Source: Bacteroidota bacterium (GTDB lineage: Bacteria > Bacteroidota > Bacteroidia > Chitinophagales > Chitinophagaceae). Taken from it: a stretch of 64,000 bases of DNA. The stretch is taken from assembly GCA_947453145.1 (NCBI GenBank), contig CANGFA010000011.1, positions 1 to 64,000 of the forward strand, given 5' to 3'. Shown in pieces: positions 45,210-52,926 of this stretch. Position numbers and translations under genes: made by a program. Numbering within the stretch: the first letter of the stretch is position 1; each line of letters begins with the position of its first letter. The notes under the pieces were generated by a model that saw only the letters and a program-made list of their open reading frames with translations, was not told the DNA's origin and searched no databases.

Positions 45210-45986
45210 TTATAAAGATCCACCTTTCATTAAGGCTAATAATTGATCGTGTATTTTTCCATTACTTGCAATGATGCCTGGTTGGTAAGGATTAAATTTT
45301 TCTCCTTGTAAATCGGTGACTACACCTCCCGCCTCCTGAACAATTAAATAACCCGCCGCGCTGTCCCAGGCTTGTAATTTGTGTTCGTAAAAACCGTCAA
45401 ACCTTCCTGCTGCAGTCCAGCACAAATCAAGTGCTGCACTACCCAGCCTGCGGACTGGAATAGATTTACGAATTAATTTTTCAAAAATTTCCAACGGCCC
45501 ATTGGGCGCATCTAAATATTGATATGGAAATCCTGTCACCAAACAGCTAGTTAATAAATTATCTTTATCACTTACTTTAATTGGTTTTTCATTTAGGGTT
45601 GCGCCCTTCCCTTTTTCTGCAAAAAACAATTCGTTCATAAACGGATTAAACACCGCACCCATTAACATTTCTCCATCCTGTTCAACACCAATACTCACAC
45701 AACAAATTGGAATACCGTTGGCAAAATTAATAGTACCATCAATGGGATCAATGATCCATTTGATATTGGAGTTGGTTTGAACCGATCCGGTTTCTTCACT
45801 TAATATAAAGTGATCGGGGTGTTTGTCTTGTATTATTTTGATAATCGCTTTTTCTGATGCATGGTCGGCATCTGTTACCAAATCATTAATTGTTGCTTTG
45901 CTTGAAATGGTAAAGCTTCCATTAAAATAGCGCCTCAATTCTGCGGCGCCCGCATCTATTGCCCTTAATAGCGTGTTTTTTATCAT
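45210..45986 (-). CDS. suhB: Inositol monophosphatase family protein
   Basis: A 258-residue Mg-dependent phosphatase. The metal-binding sites are visible as SEETG, IIDPIDGTINFA and AWDSAAGYLIVQEAGG. The family hydrolyses inositol-1-phosphate or related sugar phosphates, and some members act in rRNA transcription complexes. The symbol is given at family level. The ATG at 45986 is four bases from an exact -7 element. Divergent from the second GH3 gene; the promoters of both lie in the 81-bp gap. Confidence 0.88.
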   Translation of the reverse strand: MIKNTLLRAIDAGAAELRRYFNGSFTISSKATINDLVTDADHASEKAIIKIIQDKHPDHFILSEETGSVQTNSNIKWIIDPIDGTINFANGIPICCVSIGVEQDGEMLMGAVFNPFMNELFFAEKGKGATLNEKPIKVSDKDNLLTSCLVTGFPYQYLDAPNGPLEIFEKLIRKSIPVRRLGSAALDLCWTAAGRFDGFYEHKLQAWDSAAGYLIVQEAGGVVTDLQGEKFNPYQPGIIASNGKIHDQLLALMKGGSL

Positions 45987-45990
45987 ATAG

Positions 45991-45998
45991 CAAAAGTA
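45991..45998 (-). promoter_or_regulatory. -7 element before suhB
   Basis: Reads TACTTTTG on the minus strand, exact TAnnTTTG, four bases before the suhB ATG, so a leaderless start is predicted. Confidence 0.5.
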
Positions 45999-46023
45999 AC
46001 TTCGTTTGGTGGAATAACATTCC

Positions 46024-46031
46024 TATTTTTG
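46024..46031 (+). promoter_or_regulatory. -7 element for second GH3 gene
   Basis: TATTTTTG, exact TAnnTTTG, 36 bp before the GH3 ATG. A TTTG at 46005-46008 lies 15 bp upstream, a little closer than usual for a -33 element. Confidence 0.5.
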
Positions 46032-46067
46032 TATATAATCTTAAAGAACAAAAACCCGATTGTGTAG

Positions 46068-47588
46068 ATGCCGATTTTCGAGATTAACTTGCCAAAAAAC
46101 CTAACAAGGGCTTTGGGCCTCCCTCCAAGAAGTCCCCAAAGATCTCAATTGCGCGTGCTTAAAAAGCTTTTGCGCAGAGCGCGCTATACAGCATTTGGAC
46201 AGACATTTGGCTTCGAAAAAATTTTACAAAGTAAGCGCGTAGCAAAGCTCTTTCAAAAAAATGTTCCTGTTTATAATTATAATAAAATATACAAGGAGTG
46301 GTGGCACAAATCACTGGAGGGGGAGGCCGACATTTGTTGGCCTGGAAAAATTAAGTTTTTTGCATTAAGCAGTGGAACTAGCGAAGCTGCCAGTAAATAT
46401 ATTCCGGTTACCAATGACCTATTAAAAGGTAATAAAGTAATTATGATGAAACAGCTTATTAGCTTGTTTAATTATAAGGAGGTTCCACTTGTAAGTATTA
46501 GCAAGGGTTGGTTAACGCTTGGCGGAAGTACCGACCTGCAAAGGGGTCCAGGATACTATGCGGGCGACCTAAGTGGTATCACTGCTAAAAAAGCACCCTT
46601 CTGGTTTCAGCCATTTTATAAACCAGGAAGAAAAATTGCCAAAGAAAGAGATTGGAATAAAAAATTAAAAGAAATTGTTGAAAAAGCACCCGAATGGGAT
46701 ATTGGTTTTATTGTTGGCGTTCCTGCTTGGATACAAATGTGTGTAGAAATGGTCATTGAACGCTATGGTTTAAATAACATACATGAAATGTGGCCCAATC
46801 TTGCTTTTTTTGTTCACGGTGGGGTCAGTTTTGAACCCTATAAACATGGTTTTGAAAAATTATTAGGAAAGCCCATACAATATGTTGAAACGTATTTAGC
46901 AAGTGAGGGTTTCTTGGCTTGGCAGGATAAACAAAACGGATTGGGTATGCGCCTTTCGTTTAATCAACATATCTTTTTTGAGTTTGTCCCTTTTGATGAA
47001 AATAATTTCGACGAAAATGGTGAAATGATTTCAAACCCACAAACCCTAATGATACACGAGGTAGAAGAAGGAAAAGACTATGCCATTTTAATTAGCACTG
47101 TTGCGGGTGCTTGGCGATATTTAATTGGTGATACGGTGAAATTTATTGACAAAACAAATGCAGAAATTATCATCACCGGAAGGACTAAACACTTTTTAAG
47201 TTTAGTGGGCGAGCACCTAAGTGTAGACAATATGAATAAAGCGTTACAACTAGCAAGTGAGCATTTGAATATTTCTATACCCGAATTTTGTGTGACCGGA
47301 GAGGCAGCTGATCGTTTTTTTGCACATCACTGGTATGTTGCTTGTGACCAGGAGGTAGATGAAAAAATATTGATTCAAAAAATAGACGAGCAACTTATTA
47401 TTTTAAATGATGATTACGCCGTAGAAAGAAAAAGTGCATTGAAAGATGTGCGGATAACTATTTTGTCAGAAAAAACTTTTATGTCTTTTTTAGAAAGCAA
47501 GGGGAAAATTGGTGGTCAACATAAATTTCCAAGAGTATTAAAGGGTGATTTATTGAAAGATTGGAAAAGTTTTATCTTAAATAATTAA
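46068..47588 (+). CDS. GH3-family acyl-acid adenylating protein (second copy)
   Basis: A 506-residue GH3-superfamily protein. Seen: SSGTSEAASKYIPVT from about 101 (nucleotide binding), YLASEGFLAWQD (acyl/AMP site), AWRYLIGDTVKFI, and the C-terminal domain with IITGRTKHFLSLVGEHL. The same motif order as the first copy (19237-20751) shows they are paralogues, but most other positions differ. The stop is followed one base later by a LysE-family exporter gene. By analogy with plant GH3 proteins it may conjugate an acyl acid to an amino acid, which is inference. Confidence 0.85.
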   Translation: MPIFEINLPKNLTRALGLPPRSPQRSQLRVLKKLLRRARYTAFGQTFGFEKILQSKRVAKLFQKNVPVYNYNKIYKEWWHKSLEGEADICWPGKIKFFALSSGTSEAASKYIPVTNDLLKGNKVIMMKQLISLFNYKEVPLVSISKGWLTLGGSTDLQRGPGYYAGDLSGITAKKAPFWFQPFYKPGRKIAKERDWNKKLKEIVEKAPEWDIGFIVGVPAWIQMCVEMVIERYGLNNIHEMWPNLAFFVHGGVSFEPYKHGFEKLLGKPIQYVETYLASEGFLAWQDKQNGLGMRLSFNQHIFFEFVPFDENNFDENGEMISNPQTLMIHEVEEGKDYAILISTVAGAWRYLIGDTVKFIDKTNAEIIITGRTKHFLSLVGEHLSVDNMNKALQLASEHLNISIPEFCVTGEAADRFFAHHWYVACDQEVDEKILIQKIDEQLIILNDDYAVERKSALKDVRITILSEKTFMSFLESKGKIGGQHKFPRVLKGDLLKDWKSFILNN

Positions 47589-47589
47589 A

Positions 47590-48228
47590 ATGATTGCACC
47601 CATCTTTAAGGGATTGTTGCTTGGAATTATTTTAAGCATCTCTATTGGTCCTGTTATTTTTGCCATTTTAAAACAAAGTTTAACCAACGGACGTCGCGCG
47701 GGATACGCTTTCGTGGCGGGCGTTTCGGCTAGTGATATTACGATACTAACCATTTGTAATGTTTTTACACAGTTGTTTTCACTTGTCCTTGAGCACAAAT
47801 CCATTATTGCAATGGCGGGTTCTGGGTTTTTATTATTAATGGGTTTGTATACCCTATTCCTTAAAAAAATTGAATTGGATAAGGAAGCGGCAGCCGGAGA
47901 TAAGCAAATGAGTAGACGCGACTTGTTGGGCGTTTTTGTTTCGGGCTATTTGATGAACACCCTAAATCCTAATGTATTTTTATTTTGGTTTGCTTGGACG
48001 GCTGCCATTGGAGCAAGTGCACTTGAAACACCAAATCCAATCGTTTATAAGGTGCTGGTTTTTGGAACCTGCCTTTTGTTTGTATTGTTATCTGATCTTA
48101 TTAAAGTAGTGTTGGCTGGCAAACTAAGACCAAAACTCACCCAAAAAACAATGGTTTGGGTAAATAGAGTTTCCGGTATAATTATATTAATTTTTAGTGC
48201 CACCCTGTTTTACAGCGCAGTTGCATAA
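47590..48228 (+). CDS. LysE-family amino-acid exporter
   Basis: A 212-residue membrane protein with about six segments. The N-terminal GLLLGIILSISIGPVIFAILKQSLTNGRRAGYAFVAG is the family signature (GP near the first segment and the NG-x-AG loop). Known members export lysine, threonine or homoserine-type compounds. The start is one base after the GH3 stop, so the two are almost certainly co-translated. Substrate unknown. Confidence 0.85.
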   Translation: MIAPIFKGLLLGIILSISIGPVIFAILKQSLTNGRRAGYAFVAGVSASDITILTICNVFTQLFSLVLEHKSIIAMAGSGFLLLMGLYTLFLKKIELDKEAAAGDKQMSRRDLLGVFVSGYLMNTLNPNVFLFWFAWTAAIGASALETPNPIVYKVLVFGTCLLFVLLSDLIKVVLAGKLRPKLTQKTMVWVNRVSGIIILIFSATLFYSAVA

Positions 48229-48315
48229 TAAAACAATTGATAAGTTTTAACAAATCTACAAGTGTGATTTAATTTAGTTTTCCGTTTTTATAAATATTAG
48301 TTCGTAAATTGTACT

Positions 48316-48867
48316 GTGAAAAAAATAACAACACTCTGTGTTTTTCTTTTCTGTTTTGGTTTGGCTTCGTTGGCACAGAATGGAAAACTTTTAGCATTAA
48401 AAGACAGGGGCATTATTGTGCATTCCTATACCAGTGGTAGCTATATTCACTTCCAGTTTGTAAATCAACAGTGGATCACGGGTTATGTGGATTGGATAAA
48501 AGACGACTCTATTCAAGTGAATCAATTTGCGTTGCAGCCCATTATGACCAGCTTTGGTACCTATGCCGAAGATACTTTAAGAGTGGGGCCACTAAGAATG
48601 CATGTTAAAGAAATTGTAGCATTTGCACAAGAGAAAGGACATTATACAAGTGTATTTACAAATGGAGCTTTTTTGCAGGTAGCGGGACCACTTTATGCGG
48701 GATTGAACATTTCTAACTCCATCATTAAAAAAGATCCCGTATTTAGTAATCGCAATTTGCCACAAATTGCTGCGGGCGTGGTAACCTGGTTTCTTGGAAA
48801 AATGCAAAGAAAATCACATCCCAACTATCGACCCATTGGCAAACGCTTTAGTGTTGAAATCATATAA
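48316..48867 (+). CDS. Secreted hypothetical protein
   Basis: A 183-residue protein with a signal peptide (about 1-20, ending SLAQ) and no family I recognise. The segment GSYIHFQFVNQQWITGYVDWIKDDSIQV suggests a small beta-rich domain, and the C-terminal half has a moderately hydrophobic stretch (about 115-165) that may be amphipathic or membrane-associated. The start is GTG, with no in-frame ATG nearby. It ends 8 bp before mtgA, so they are likely co-transcribed and a cell-envelope role is plausible. Confidence 0.7.
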   Translation: MKKITTLCVFLFCFGLASLAQNGKLLALKDRGIIVHSYTSGSYIHFQFVNQQWITGYVDWIKDDSIQVNQFALQPIMTSFGTYAEDTLRVGPLRMHVKEIVAFAQEKGHYTSVFTNGAFLQVAGPLYAGLNISNSIIKKDPVFSNRNLPQIAAGVVTWFLGKMQRKSHPNYRPIGKRFSVEII

Positions 48868-48875
48868 CAATCGCT

Positions 48876-49568
48876 GTGATAAAAAAAATATTTAGATTCT
48901 TTTTATACCTAGTAGTGACCTCTTTTTTTTATTTGGTGCTGATTATTTTTGTAGAGCCCCCTATTACCATTACTCAAATTACGAATGCTTTTGGATTGGG
49001 GTTAAAACGTGATTATGTAAGCTGGGATGAAATGGGATATAATATTAAATTAGCGGCGCTTGCTAGTGAAGACCAGTCTTTTACAGATCACAGTGGATTT
49101 GACTGGGATGCGATGGAAAAAAGCATGCACCCTACCAAAAAAAATAAAAAGTCTAAAATTCCATTTGGCGGCGGCGCAAGCACCATATCACAACAAACAG
49201 CAAAAAATGTTTTTTTGTGGCAGGGGGGTAGTTATGATAAATACATTCGTAAAATTCCAGAATTTTATTTTACTTTTTTAATTGAAAAATTGTGGGGTAA
49301 GAAAAGAATACTAGAGGTGTATTTAAATGTAATTGAAACGGGGCCCGGCTGCTTTGGGGTTGAGGCGGCAGCACAATATTATTTTCATAAATCATCTAAA
49401 AACTTGTCGCGTGCAGAGGCGGCGATGATTGTGGCGGGTTTCCCAAATCCAAAAAAATTCACAGCAAATCCAATGACATCGCGTGTTGCATGGCGTTATC
49501 CGCAAGTATTAAGGGAGATGAATAATATCTCTGACGATGAAGATATTAGTGCACTGTTAAAAAAATAA
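48876..49568 (+). CDS. mtgA: Monofunctional peptidoglycan glycosyltransferase
   Basis: Polymerises lipid II into glycan strands. The 230-residue GT51 protein has an N-terminal membrane anchor (about 5-27). GT51 motifs are in order: EDQSFTDHSGFD (catalytic Glu), GGASTISQQTAKNVFLW, RKIPEFYFTFLIE and KRILEVYLNVIETG. There is no transpeptidase domain, as expected for MtgA. GTG start at 48876, as no ATG is in frame nearby. Confidence 0.92.
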   Translation: MIKKIFRFFLYLVVTSFFYLVLIIFVEPPITITQITNAFGLGLKRDYVSWDEMGYNIKLAALASEDQSFTDHSGFDWDAMEKSMHPTKKNKKSKIPFGGGASTISQQTAKNVFLWQGGSYDKYIRKIPEFYFTFLIEKLWGKKRILEVYLNVIETGPGCFGVEAAAQYYFHKSSKNLSRAEAAMIVAGFPNPKKFTANPMTSRVAWRYPQVLREMNNISDDEDISALLKK

Positions 49569-49604
49569 AACGGCCGGGGGTATAAACTATTTATACACTC
49601 TTGT

Positions 49605-50132
49605 TTAACGCACCAGCTTTTCAATAAGTTCTATTGCGTTTTGGGTTCTTGCGCTTCCTGTTCCACTCACAATTCCCCAGGGGGTATTTTGATTTATTAA
49701 TAACTCCTTATAAGTGGTAAACAATTCTTTGCGTGGCTCCTCGTTGGGATATTCGCGCATCTCGTCTGCGGTCCACGGTAAATCTATGTCGCACAATAAA
49801 TAGGCGTCGTATTTTCTTTCATTAATTTTTTCTAAAATAAATGGGTGGCAGTTATTAAAAACATATTCACACCACACTTTCATCACATACATATCTGTGT
49901 CAATTATTAACAAGTCTGAGGCCTTTTTAACATAGTCGTCTTCGCCAGCAAGCTGTCCCTTTGCAATGGTTAATAAATCGGCATAATTATAATCCGTTCC
50001 ATTTTCGGATAAAAATTGGCGCGCATATTCTGGACACCAAACAGTATTATATTTCTTGGCCAAGTTTTCGCAAAGGGTGGTTTTCCCAGTAGACTCTGGG
50101 CCCAATATCACTACTTTTTTTATGCCGCTCAT
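49605..50132 (-). CDS. NadR-type nicotinamide riboside kinase-like ATPase
   Basis: A 175-residue P-loop protein matching the C-terminal kinase domain of NadR (AAA_28 group), which phosphorylates nicotinamide riboside to NMN. Walker A is GPESTGKTT (11-19), with the conserved WCPEYARQFL following. It lacks the NadR adenylyltransferase and DNA-binding domains. The adjacent pnuC gene, 50 bp upstream on the same strand, supports a salvage role: riboside uptake then phosphorylation. Confidence 0.82.
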   Translation of the reverse strand: MSGIKKVVILGPESTGKTTLCENLAKKYNTVWCPEYARQFLSENGTDYNYADLLTIAKGQLAGEDDYVKKASDLLIIDTDMYVMKVWCEYVFNNCHPFILEKINERKYDAYLLCDIDLPWTADEMREYPNEEPRKELFTTYKELLINQNTPWGIVSGTGSARTQNAIELIEKLVR

Positions 50133-50182
50133 TTATTCAAATTATATTGTTTGTAAATCTTGTTGAATTTCGAGGCTCCCTT

Positions 50183-50806
50183 TTAATTATTTTCAGTCGC
50201 TTTCTTGTGCCACGATATCCACCCTGCAATAGCTAAAATTAATAAAATTAAAAACTGCACACTTGTAAATGCATATCCTTTTATAAAATATAGGGGTATC
50301 GATGCCACGTTGGTTAGTATCCACCAAATCCAGCTTTCCACTTTTTTCTTTGCCATCAGCCACATGCCGGTATAGGCGGTGGCACTTGCAAAAGCGTCTG
50401 CCCAGGGAATGGCTTCGGGCGCAAAAGCGGTTTTTGCATAGGAAAGTGCAACATAAATGGCGACATAAAAAGTAGCAAAAAATCCTAGTTGTTGCAGCCA
50501 TTCTTTTTGGTTGCTGGAAGTAATTATTAATACCGGTGTTTGGTGATCCTCTTTTTTGCGCGTCCACAAATACCATCCATAAATACTCATGATGGTATAA
50601 TATAAATTCACGCTGGCTTCTCCCAAAAGATGTCCCTTGTAGCTTAAATAAATATAAAATGTTGTATTCACCAGTCCAGTTGGAAATACTAAAACATTTT
50701 CTTTTCTACTATACCACACCGATACAATACCCGCTATCACAGCAATTGCTTCCACCCATCCTGTTTGAATTAAACCACTGTATATAGATTCTAAAATTAG
50801 TGACAT
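50183..50806 (-). CDS. pnuC: PnuC-family vitamin transporter
   Basis: A 207-residue membrane protein with about seven segments. Recognisable motifs are EAIAVIAGIVSVWYSRKENVLVFPTGLVNTTFYIY, with the family's WY and N positions, and a late WWILTNVASIPLYFIKGYAFT. PnuC carries nicotinamide riboside by facilitated diffusion, driven by intracellular phosphorylation. Related PnuT and PnuX carry thiamine and riboflavin; the adjoining NadR-type kinase favours nicotinamide riboside. Confidence 0.88.
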   Translation of the reverse strand: MSLILESIYSGLIQTGWVEAIAVIAGIVSVWYSRKENVLVFPTGLVNTTFYIYLSYKGHLLGEASVNLYYTIMSIYGWYLWTRKKEDHQTPVLIITSSNQKEWLQQLGFFATFYVAIYVALSYAKTAFAPEAIPWADAFASATAYTGMWLMAKKKVESWIWWILTNVASIPLYFIKGYAFTSVQFLILLILAIAGWISWHKKATENN

Positions 50807-50857
50807 GTATAATTGTACTTTTGTTTTGCGAGGATAATTTTAAGATGGATACAAAAT

Positions 50858-52906
50858 TTAATTTAAGGTTTTCATTTTTTCAAGCTGTGCTTCTAATAAA
50901 AACATTTCGTCTCTGGTTTTTGCAGCTTCCATAAAATCCATTGCTTTCGCAAATTTATCCATTTGTTTTTTGGTATCCTTAATGGCCTTTTCAATTTGTG
51001 GAATGGTTTTGTATTCACTATACTTTGTGCTATCCTCTGCCAATACGTTTATTTCGTCTGTGGTGCGCACATTCATATTATTAAGCGTGTAGCCTTTGAT
51101 ATCTAATACAGAACCCTGGGCCATTACCTGTTCGATGCTTTTCACAACGGTGGTTGGGGTTATGTTATTTTCTGCATTATATTTTATTTGCTTTTCTCTA
51201 CGGCGATTGGTTTCGTCAATGGTGCGTTGCATACTTTTTGTGATGCTGTCACCATAAAATATGACACGGCCGTTAACGTTTCTCGCCGCGCGCCCCGCTG
51301 TTTGGGTTAGCGATTTTTCGTTTCTTAAAAACCCTTCTTTATCGGCGTCTAAAACAGCTACGAGCGATACCTCTGGAAGGTCCAAGCCCTCTCTTAATAG
51401 GTTTACGCCAACCAGTACGTCTATGATGCCCAGTCTTAGTTCGCGCAAAATTTCAACGCGCTCAAGTGCATCAATATCACTGTGAATATATTTTGATTTA
51501 ATTTGAATTTTTTGTAAAAAGCGATCCATCTCTTCGGCCATTTTTTTAGTAAGTGTGGTTACTAATACGCGATCGCCTTTTTCAACCTGCATGGCAATTT
51601 CATCCAACAAGTCATCAATTTGGTTTTTAGTGGGGCGAACCTCAATAGGTGGATCTAATAGTCCCGTTGGCCTTACAACCTGCTCCACAATAAGTCCACC
51701 CGTTTTTTCTAATTCATATTCTCCGGGGGTTGCACTTACAAAAATAGATTGGCCAACCATGTTTTCAAATTCATTAAAATTTAATGGTCGATTATCAATC
51801 GCGCTGGGTAGTCTAAAGCCATACTCCACCAAATTCATTTTTCTACTTCTATCTCCTCCATACATACCACTAATTTGTGGAATGGTTTGGTGACTCTCAT
51901 CTATTACACATAAAAAATCTTTTGGAAAATAATCCAACAAGCAAAAGGGTCTTGTTCCGGGTACGCGTCTATCAAAAAAACGAGAGTAGTTTTCAATGCC
52001 CGTACAATAACCCAGCTCTCTTATCATTTCAATATCATATTCAACACGCTCTTTTATCCTAGAGGCTTCTAGCGGTTTTCCTACATTTTTAAAATACTCC
52101 ACCTGCGCGCGCATCTCATCCTGTATTTCATAAATTATTTGTTGCACCATGTCCTTGGGTGCTAAATATAAATTTGCAGGAAAAATAGCAGCGTTTTCCA
52201 TGCGCTCAATTCTTTTTCCCGTTTCAATTTCAATGGTTTCAATTTCCTCAACCTCGTCACCCAAAAAGGTAATCCGATATCCATAATCAACATAGGGCAA
52301 GCGTATATCCACGGTGTCTCCGTTTACTCTAAAAGCACCCCTATCAAATTCGGTTACCGATCGATGATATAATGCATTTACAAGTGCGTGTAAAAAAGCT
52401 TGGCGCGGAAGCGATTGTCCTTTTTGAATTCGGATAATGCCGTTTTCTAATTCAGTAGGGTTTCCCATACCATATATACAACTTACGCTGGCAACAATAA
52501 TAATATCTCTTCGACCGCTTAATAATTGTGCAGTGGCTTGTAGTCTTAGTTTATCTAACTCTTCGTTGATGCTTAAGTCTTTTTCAATATAAACACCCGA
52601 GGTAGGAAGATACGCCTCGGGTTGATAATAATCGTAATAAGAAACAAAGTAACCCACGGCGTTGTCGGGAAAAAAACTTTTAAACTCGCCATACAGCTGT
52701 GCCACCAATGTTTTGTTGTGTGTTAACACTAGTGTGGGTCGCTGCACATTTTGTATCAGATTTGCAATGGTAAAAGTTTTACCACTACCCGTTACACCCA
52801 AAAGCGTTTGAAAACGATCTCCATTTAAAACCCCCTCGGTCAACTGTGCAATTGCACTGGGTTGATCTCCCGAGGGGGTATAAATAGATTGTAGCTGAAA
52901 TGGCAT
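50858..52906 (-). CDS. uvrB: Excinuclease ABC subunit B
   Basis: Damage-verifying helicase of nucleotide excision repair. The 682-residue protein shows Walker A (GVTGSGKTFT), the beta-hairpin YYDYYQPEAYLP, DESHQT, helicase motifs through TAGRAARN, and the C-terminal UVR domain for UvrC contact (EKAIKDTKKQMDKFAKAMDFMEAAKTRD). The ATG at 52906 is three bases after a near -7 element (TACCTTAG). Starts a minus-strand series with the M28 peptidase upstream. Confidence 0.96.
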   Translation of the reverse strand: MPFQLQSIYTPSGDQPSAIAQLTEGVLNGDRFQTLLGVTGSGKTFTIANLIQNVQRPTLVLTHNKTLVAQLYGEFKSFFPDNAVGYFVSYYDYYQPEAYLPTSGVYIEKDLSINEELDKLRLQATAQLLSGRRDIIIVASVSCIYGMGNPTELENGIIRIQKGQSLPRQAFLHALVNALYHRSVTEFDRGAFRVNGDTVDIRLPYVDYGYRITFLGDEVEEIETIEIETGKRIERMENAAIFPANLYLAPKDMVQQIIYEIQDEMRAQVEYFKNVGKPLEASRIKERVEYDIEMIRELGYCTGIENYSRFFDRRVPGTRPFCLLDYFPKDFLCVIDESHQTIPQISGMYGGDRSRKMNLVEYGFRLPSAIDNRPLNFNEFENMVGQSIFVSATPGEYELEKTGGLIVEQVVRPTGLLDPPIEVRPTKNQIDDLLDEIAMQVEKGDRVLVTTLTKKMAEEMDRFLQKIQIKSKYIHSDIDALERVEILRELRLGIIDVLVGVNLLREGLDLPEVSLVAVLDADKEGFLRNEKSLTQTAGRAARNVNGRVIFYGDSITKSMQRTIDETNRRREKQIKYNAENNITPTTVVKSIEQVMAQGSVLDIKGYTLNNMNVRTTDEINVLAEDSTKYSEYKTIPQIEKAIKDTKKQMDKFAKAMDFMEAAKTRDEMFLLEAQLEKMKTLN

Positions 52907-52926
52907 ACGCTAAGGTACGGCCTATC

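Noticed and set aside
49580-49596. Terminator between mtgA and the NadR-type kinase gene
   Set aside because: GTATAAA-CTA-TTTATAC is a short, purely AT-rich stem without a T-run; too weak to call.
50193-50576. 127-residue minus-strand ORF
   Set aside because: Alternate frame of pnuC; pnuC has clear membrane segments and family motifs.
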